From: an uncultured Roseibium sp.
GTDB lineage: Bacteria; Pseudomonadota; Alphaproteobacteria; Rhizobiales; Stappiaceae
NCBI RefSeq assembly: GCF_947499295.1
Contig: NZ_CANMNP010000010.1
Span: 1-64,000 of the forward strand
Length of the DNA: 64,000 nucleotides
Direction: 5' to 3'
Positions 57,948-64,000 of the stretch are shown one piece after another. Position 1 is the stretch's first letter. Each line of letters begins with the position of its first letter. The notes beneath the pieces are model-generated. The model did not search any database. It worked only from the letters and a program-made list of their open reading frames with translations, and was not told where the DNA came from. Position numbers and translations under genes: made by a program.

Positions 57948-58382
57948 CTAAGCCGAAATACCGTCAGATTTGGTCAGGTAGCAGCCTGATATGCGCCAAG
58001 AGCCGTCATCCTGTTTTTCGAAACTATACAGCGCGAGCCAGTTTTTGCCCTTGGGCCCAGTTACATAGACCTCCTGGGTCGGTCCCAACTTCGTCATCTT
58101 GGATTGTCCGAAAGTAACACTCTTGGGTCGATACACCGGTTGATATCCCTGACGTACCATTTCCATGAAAAATTCAGGTGTCTGGAATTGTTGCTGAAGG
58201 GAATTTGTCGCGAAAGAGAACGCCGCTTTGGCATTTCCGGAGGCAAAGGCTGTCATCTGGTTCTTGATGATTTTTTGCAATATGCCACTGTCTGGCGCTT
58301 CCTCGGCCTGCGCGCCACCCAGACACAAAAAAACGCCAAGACCCGCAGCTGCAACTGTCTTCCAGAAATGAGTTTGAGCCAT
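57948..58382 (-). CDS. DUF4864 secreted protein
   Basis: 144 residues with signal peptide (VAAAGLGVFLCLGGAQAEE). KIIKNQMTAFASGNAKAAFS, VTFGQSKMTKLGPTQEVYV and DDGSWRISGCYL are typical of DUF4864, a SnoaL-like fold of unknown role. Convergent with tgt. Confidence 0.83.
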   Translation of the reverse strand: MAQTHFWKTVAAAGLGVFLCLGGAQAEEAPDSGILQKIIKNQMTAFASGNAKAAFSFATNSLQQQFQTPEFFMEMVRQGYQPVYRPKSVTFGQSKMTKLGPTQEVYVTGPKGKNWLALYSFEKQDDGSWRISGCYLTKSDGISA

Positions 58383-58565
58383 GATCGGTGTCTCCTTTTC
58401 TGAACCCGATCAGTATACGGCGCATTTGTTTAACCAGATCGCAAAATGAGAGTAATCCCCGACGTCAACAGGCAGACTTCTTTTGCCAAAAACGAAACAA
58501 TAGTCATACAAGTGTCAATAAATTACAGATTTTACTCAGTTTCTGATCTAAAAAAGCTTGAAAAA

Positions 58566-59870
58566 TCAAAGACGCCACAGCGTGACGTTGTCGGGCACGG
58601 TTTCGCGATCAAGAACAGCCGGTATGTCCGCCACAAGGCCACTGCCGTTCATAAGAACTGAAGTGGCCATTTGCCAGCTGCCATCACCTTGTAAAAATTG
58701 ACTATGCGGAACTGCCAGAACCACCACGTGTGATTCTCGTAACTGCTCAAGATCGCTCAAGTTGATCCCATACTCCTCTTTAACCTGATCATGGTCGGCA
58801 AGCGGATCGTGGACGAGGACCTCGGCGCCGAACTTCTCAAACTCGTGGATCAGGTCGACCACCTTTGAGTTTCGAGTATCTGGAACATCAGCCTTGTAGG
58901 TAATTCCGAGAACGGCAATTTTCAGCGGCATTGGCTGACCAAGTTTAACGCTTTCCTGAATAACTTTCCCGGCAACAAATCCAGGCATCGCTTCATTGGT
59001 GCCTCGACCGGCCAGGATCACTTGCGGTGTCATGCCGATTTCATGTGCTTTGTGGGTCAGGTAATAGGGGTCAACCCCAATACAGTGACCACCGACCAGT
59101 CCAGGCTGAAACGGCAGAAAGTTCCATTTCGTTGCGGACCCAGCCAACACATCTCGAGTGTCGATCCCTATCTGGTGAAACATCATCGACAATTCATTCA
59201 TCAATGCGATGTTCAAATCGCGCTGAGTGTTTTCGATCACCTTTGATGCTTCCGCCACCTTGATGGAAGGAGCTTTGTGAATGCCGGCGCTGACGACGCT
59301 GCCATAGAGGTCTGCAAGCAGCTCTGTTGCTGCTTCTGAAGATGCGGAAACGATCTTGGTTATGTCAGCAAATCCACGCTGGCCGTCGCCGGGGTTTATT
59401 CGTTCGGGAGAATAACCAACTTCAAATCCGTCACGCACTGTCAGCTTTGAAACGCGTTCGAGCAGGGGCACGGCAACCTCTTCGGTTGCTCCAGGAAAAA
59501 CTGTCGATTCAAAAACGACTATTGAGCCGCGTTTCATGTTGCGACCGACCGTTTCCGCTGCACTCTTGAAAGGTGTCAAATCCGGTCGTTTTGCGTCATC
59601 CACCGGTGTGGGGACTGCAACAATGAAGACTTCGCAGTGTTTCAGTGAATTCTCGTCTGAGGAAAAAGACAGGCAGTCTTGATTGAGTTCTTCTGCAGAA
59701 ACCGAGGCTGTACTGTCGTGTCCGGCTATCAACTCATCAAGCCTGCTCTGGCTGATATCAAATCCAAGAACATCATAGCCTTTCCCAGCAAAGGCAACTG
59801 CCACCGGTAGGCCGACATATCCGAGACCGATCACGGCTATCTTGAGCTGGGAAAGATTACTACTGGTCAT
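58566..59870 (-). CDS. UDP-sugar 6-dehydrogenase of the UDP-HexNAc type
   Basis: 434 residues from ATG 59868-59870, chosen for AGGA upstream. NAD motif IAVIGLGYVGLPVA, catalytic Cys in VGGHCIGVDPYYL and the C-terminal KIAVLGITYKADVPDTRNSK. It is closest to the TviB/WbpO group that oxidizes UDP-GalNAc or UDP-ManNAc to the uronic acid for surface polysaccharide. galU upstream on the same strand (105 bp) fits envelope sugar supply. Confidence 0.9.
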   Translation of the reverse strand: MTSSNLSQLKIAVIGLGYVGLPVAVAFAGKGYDVLGFDISQSRLDELIAGHDSTASVSAEELNQDCLSFSSDENSLKHCEVFIVAVPTPVDDAKRPDLTPFKSAAETVGRNMKRGSIVVFESTVFPGATEEVAVPLLERVSKLTVRDGFEVGYSPERINPGDGQRGFADITKIVSASSEAATELLADLYGSVVSAGIHKAPSIKVAEASKVIENTQRDLNIALMNELSMMFHQIGIDTRDVLAGSATKWNFLPFQPGLVGGHCIGVDPYYLTHKAHEIGMTPQVILAGRGTNEAMPGFVAGKVIQESVKLGQPMPLKIAVLGITYKADVPDTRNSKVVDLIHEFEKFGAEVLVHDPLADHDQVKEEYGINLSDLEQLRESHVVVLAVPHSQFLQGDGSWQMATSVLMNGSGLVADIPAVLDRETVPDNVTLWRL

Positions 59871-59890
59871 GGAGGTTCCTGAACAAGGGA

Positions 59891-59922
59891 AGAGCCGAAC
59901 CACCTGTTGGTGATCCGGCTCT
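59891..59922 (-). terminator. Hairpin between galU and sugar dehydrogenase genes
   Basis: AGAGCCG and CGGCTCT arms with an inner CCACC/GGTG pair. No long T-run follows on the minus strand, so it may be a partial terminator or processing hairpin. Confidence 0.45.
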
Positions 59923-59975
59923 GTCCTAATCCGTTCTTCGAAGTCTTTTCAAGCCCACTGGCAATCAGGAAGCTA

Positions 59976-60869
59976 TTATTCGGCGGCCAGAGGTTGCTGG
60001 ATCATTTCCTTCATGAATGGAACCAACTCTTCCGCAAGAGCCGGGTCGTCCATTCCGAAGGCGATGTTAGCCGACAGAAAGCCGGGTTTGCTGCCGCAAT
60101 CGTAGCTGCGGCCTTCAAACTTCAGCGAAGCAAAGGACTGCTCTTTCATCATTGAAAGCATACTATCTGTCAGCTGAATCTCGCCACCTGCACCTTTGGT
60201 CTGATTTGACAAGAGTTCAAAAATCTCAGGCTGCAGAATGTATCTTCCGGTGATCATCAAATTTGAAGGTGCGGTACCTGGTGCCGGTTTTTCAACCATG
60301 TTTGAGATCTTGCTGGCATTGTCGTTGATTTTTGCGGCGAGCTCGACAATTCCGTATTGATGGGTCTGATCATCCGGCACTTCTTCAACGGCAATGACGT
60401 TGCCGCCCGTCTGATCGTAGAGATCAACCATCTGCCTGAGGCAACTGACTTGCGATTTGATGATTACGTCAGGCAACAGGATCGCAAACGGCTCATCACC
60501 GATAATATCTCGTGCGCACCAAATCGCATGCCCCAGACCGAGTGGCGCTTGCTGGCGGGTGAAACTTGTAGAACCGGGCTCAGGCCGGTGCTTTTCCAAA
60601 AGTTCGAGCGCAGCGTCCTTGTTACGGGACCGGAGAGTATCTTCAAGCTCGTATGCCACGTCGAAATGATCTTCGATGACATGCTTGTTGCGACCAGTCA
60701 CAAAAACAATGTGCTCAATTCCAGCCGCCCTTGCTTCATCGACAACGTACTGGATGATCGGCCGGTCAACAATTGTGAGCATTTCCTTCGGCACGGCTTT
60801 CGTAGCCGGCAGAAATCTTGTCCCGAGTCCGGCCACAGGCAGCACGGCCTTGCGAATTGGCTTTTTCAT
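59976..60869 (-). CDS. galU: UTP-glucose-1-phosphate uridylyltransferase
   Basis: 297 residues from ATG 60867-60869 with GGAAGG upstream. GLGTRFLPATKAVPKEMLTI is the nucleotide motif, VEKPAPGTAPSN and ILPDVI support GalU. Makes UDP-glucose for envelope polysaccharides. Confidence 0.95.
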   Translation of the reverse strand: MKKPIRKAVLPVAGLGTRFLPATKAVPKEMLTIVDRPIIQYVVDEARAAGIEHIVFVTGRNKHVIEDHFDVAYELEDTLRSRNKDAALELLEKHRPEPGSTSFTRQQAPLGLGHAIWCARDIIGDEPFAILLPDVIIKSQVSCLRQMVDLYDQTGGNVIAVEEVPDDQTHQYGIVELAAKINDNASKISNMVEKPAPGTAPSNLMITGRYILQPEIFELLSNQTKGAGGEIQLTDSMLSMMKEQSFASLKFEGRSYDCGSKPGFLSANIAFGMDDPALAEELVPFMKEMIQQPLAAE

Positions 60870-61259
60870 TTTTGCCTTCCAATGCTTTGCGTCAGCTGTT
60901 TTTGAAGCGGAGAGGCCGGTGCACGACCCCATTGTTCAAACTACGGATCTAAAATCGCTAACAAAGGGTTATCTACTGAATGTCGATCTTTGCGATTAAG
61001 AGAATATGACCGCATGAGACATTTGTCGATTTCATTTTGTGCAACGCAATATTTTTGCTGGTTGTAAATTTGTCCGCAGGCTTGGAAATGTCGGCATTGC
61101 CGGGTTCTCGTTTCATTACATCTTCCAGGCGTTGGCATGTGCGAACCGCAGTTGCAGCAGACGCAAAAGAAGGCTATGCAATGCCGGAATCCTGTCCGAG
61201 GCCAACGTTTGCTAAGACAGGCGCGAACCGCGCCTTCTTATGCTAAAAAATGGTGATTG
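60870..61259. other. Intergenic region between galU and kdsA
   Basis: About 390 bp of divergent promoter space. One perfect hairpin AGGCGCG-AAC-CGCGCCT (61219-61235) lies 24 bp before the kdsA start and could affect its expression. No gene or RNA family recognized. Confidence 0.5.
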
Positions 61260-62108
61260 ATGTCCGAGCCTAATCGCGAAGTATCTGTTGGAAACGTAAC
61301 TTTCAGCAATTCTGCTCCATTCAGTCTGATTGCCGGGCCATGTGCAATGGAAAGCCGTGATCACGCCATGGAATGTGCAGAGGCAATCAAAGGAATTGCC
61401 GATGGCCTCGGTATTGGACTGGTCTATAAGAGTTCCTTTGACAAAGCCAACAGGACCTCACTCTCTGGAGGTAGAGGCGTCGGACTGAAAGACGCTTTGC
61501 CAATCTTTGCCGAAGTCAAAGAGAAATTTGGGCTTCCGGTTATTACAGACGTTCATTCCGCCGATCAATGCGCTTCAGTCGCTGAGGTGATCGACGTGCT
61601 TCAGATCCCAGCGTTCCTATGCCGGCAAACGGATCTTCTGGTTGCAGCAGCCAAGACCGGTAAGGCCGTCAATGTTAAGAAGGGACAGTTTCTCGCGCCC
61701 TGGGACATGAAAAATGTCCTGGCCAAGGTCACAGGCTCGGGCAATCCCAATGTTCTCCTGACCGAACGGGGTGCCAGTTTCGGATACAACACTCTTGTGA
61801 CCGACATGAGATCCCTGCCGATCATGGCGCAGACAGGGGCGCCCGTCGTATTCGATGCCACTCACTCAGTGCAGCAACCGGGCGGGCAGGGAGCATCCAC
61901 TGGTGGCGACAGAACAATGGTTCCCGTTCTCGCCCGTGCAGCGGTTGCCGTTGGCGTTGGCGCCTTGTTCATTGAAACGCATCCCGATCCGGACAAGGCA
62001 CCATCAGACGGACCGAACATGGTGCCGCTCAACAAGTTGGAAGCGTTGTTAAAACAGCTGCAGGCGATTGATGCCGTCGTGAAATCCCAGGCTGATGCAG
62101 CCGAGTAA
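61260..62108 (+). CDS. kdsA: 3-deoxy-8-phosphooctulonate synthase
   Basis: 282 residues from ATG 61260. [26 protein letters not shown] and [15 protein letters not shown] are family marks. Condenses PEP and arabinose 5-phosphate for Kdo of lipopolysaccharide. The metal-site pattern has DVHSADQC and Cys in AGPCAME, as in metal-dependent forms, but I do not insist on class. Confidence 0.96.
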   Translation: MSEPNREVSVGNVTFSNSAPFSLIAGPCAMESRDHAMECAEAIKGIADGLGIGLVYKSSFDKANRTSLSGGRGVGLKDALPIFAEVKEKFGLPVITDVHSADQCASVAEVIDVLQIPAFLCRQTDLLVAAAKTGKAVNVKKGQFLAPWDMKNVLAKVTGSGNPNVLLTERGASFGYNTLVTDMRSLPIMAQTGAPVVFDATHSVQQPGGQGASTGGDRTMVPVLARAAVAVGVGALFIETHPDPDKAPSDGPNMVPLNKLEALLKQLQAIDAVVKSQADAAE

Positions 62109-62114
62109 TGTTTG

Positions 62115-62142
62115 GGCCGCACCGAAAAGTGCGGCCTTATCT
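62115..62142 (+). terminator. Terminator after kdsA
   Basis: GGCCGCAC (62115-62122) pairs perfectly with GTGCGGCC (62129-62136) around CGAAAA, followed by TTATCTTT. Confidence 0.8.
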
Positions 62143-62199
62143 TTGGAGCGTCGTTCCGACCCTTAAGCCTTTTATCAGGCGTCCAGCAGTGCCGGTTAA

Positions 62200-63525
<1,326 letters not shown>

Positions 63526-63556
63526 GCCAATTAGGCCAGTTACGAACTCAAGAAAC

Positions 63557-63586
63557 AAAAAGCCCCGCTTGATCGCGGGGCTTTTT
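63557..63586. terminator. Terminator after eno, bidirectional
   Basis: AAAAAGCCCCGC (63557-63568) pairs with GCGGGGCTTTTT (63575-63586). Serves eno and the convergent DsbA-family gene. Confidence 0.95.
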
Positions 63587-63601
63587 ACGTCTTGCCGTAG
63601 A

Positions 63602-64000
63602 TCAGTTTACCGTTTCGGTTTCCGGAAACGTGCGGGTTTCTTCCGCATGCTTCAACGCTGCGGCAATCGTTTCAGCCTTTTCTGCCCCGGCCAACACGAA
63701 CCGCCCATCAATGATGAAACACGGAACGCCTGTAATCCCGGACTCTTGCGCCTTGCCGATTTGAGCGATGGTCTTGTCGAGATCGGAATCCGTTTCAAAC
63801 AGCTGTTCAACCAGATCAGATTCCATACCTGCCTCGTCGGAAATCCTAACGAGAGTTTCGGATTTCGTTAGATCTTCTCCATCAAGGAAATAAGCTTTGA
63901 AAAGCCGCTCGACGACTTCGTCCTGCAGATCATCCGCTCTCGACCAGAGAATGAGTCGATGGCAGTCCAGTGTATTTGGCGACAATTTGATGGCATCGAA
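63602..64000 (-). CDS. DsbA-family oxidoreductase (FrnE-like), C-terminal part
   Basis: 132 residues visible; the frame is open to the right edge, so the N terminus with the active-site CxxC/CxWC is outside. NTLDCHRLILWSRADDLQDE followed by LFKAYFLDGEDLTKSETL and ITGVPCFIIDGRFVLAGA (cis-Pro loop) place it in the 2-hydroxychromene-2-carboxylate isomerase/FrnE branch of DsbA-like proteins. Confidence 0.9.
   Translation of the reverse strand, partial: FDAIKLSPNTLDCHRLILWSRADDLQDEVVERLFKAYFLDGEDLTKSETLVRISDEAGMESDLVEQLFETDSDLDKTIAQIGKAQESGITGVPCFIIDGRFVLAGAEKAETIAAALKHAEETRTFPETETVN

Overview
The window looks like a chromosome segment of a marine alphaproteobacterium of the Rhizobiales/Hyphomicrobiales. 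A Stappia/Labrenzia/Roseibium-type organism is my inference; no marker gene here fixes the genus. The housekeeping order gyrA-coaD-cyclophilin-cyclophilin-queA-tgt and kdsA-eno is typical of that order, and the tRNA-guanine transglycosylase carries a Cys-poor metal region that I recall from the same group.

Layout. (1) 1-5506: the 5' part of a large cadherin-repeat protein on the minus strand, leaving the window at base 1, divergent from two overlapping type I secretion ABC genes whose ATPase motifs are degenerate. A nested palindrome lies between them. (2) 5515-11813: a translationally coupled minus-strand Bat/MoxR operon (MoxR ATPase, DUF58, DUF4381, two VWA proteins, BatD). (3) 11862-18899: a secreted HAD phosphatase, an arylsulfatase gene broken by one in-frame TGA, an octaheme cytochrome c with HEAT/TPR tail, a MarR regulator, a lectin-like secreted protein and a cytochrome b561. 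(4) 19022-37240: an 18.2-kb mobilizable genomic island inserted in the 3' end of tRNA-Gln(CUG), bounded by 23-bp direct repeats. (5) 37576-63525: core genes, including ppx/gppA-like, rlmE, guaB, an rsmB-like methyltransferase, guaA, gyrA, coaD, two cyclophilins, queA, tgt, a nucleotide-sugar dehydrogenase, galU, kdsA and eno. (6) The window ends inside a DsbA-family gene.

The island runs almost entirely on the minus strand away from the tRNA: tyrosine integrase, a stand-alone LysR-type DNA-binding domain, then a five-gene overlapping or closely spaced set (SNF2-type helicase, type III-like DNA methyltransferase, type III Res-like helicase-nuclease, HipA-like kinase, DUF3037). Then comes a protein whose motifs look like a family-A/T7-type polymerase palm, and finally mobC, a relaxase and a small gene. 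The helicase/methylase/nuclease block reads as an anti-phage restriction module with a possible kinase/DUF3037 add-on. The mobilization half shows decay: an in-frame TAG interrupts the polymerase-like frame near its N terminus, an in-frame TGA removes the last 60 codons of the relaxase, and a small Cys gene near the left end appears frameshifted.

Most interesting for follow-up: the five-gene defence-like operon with its palindromic operator, the polymerase-like replication candidate, and the T1SS ABC pair without canonical signature motifs.
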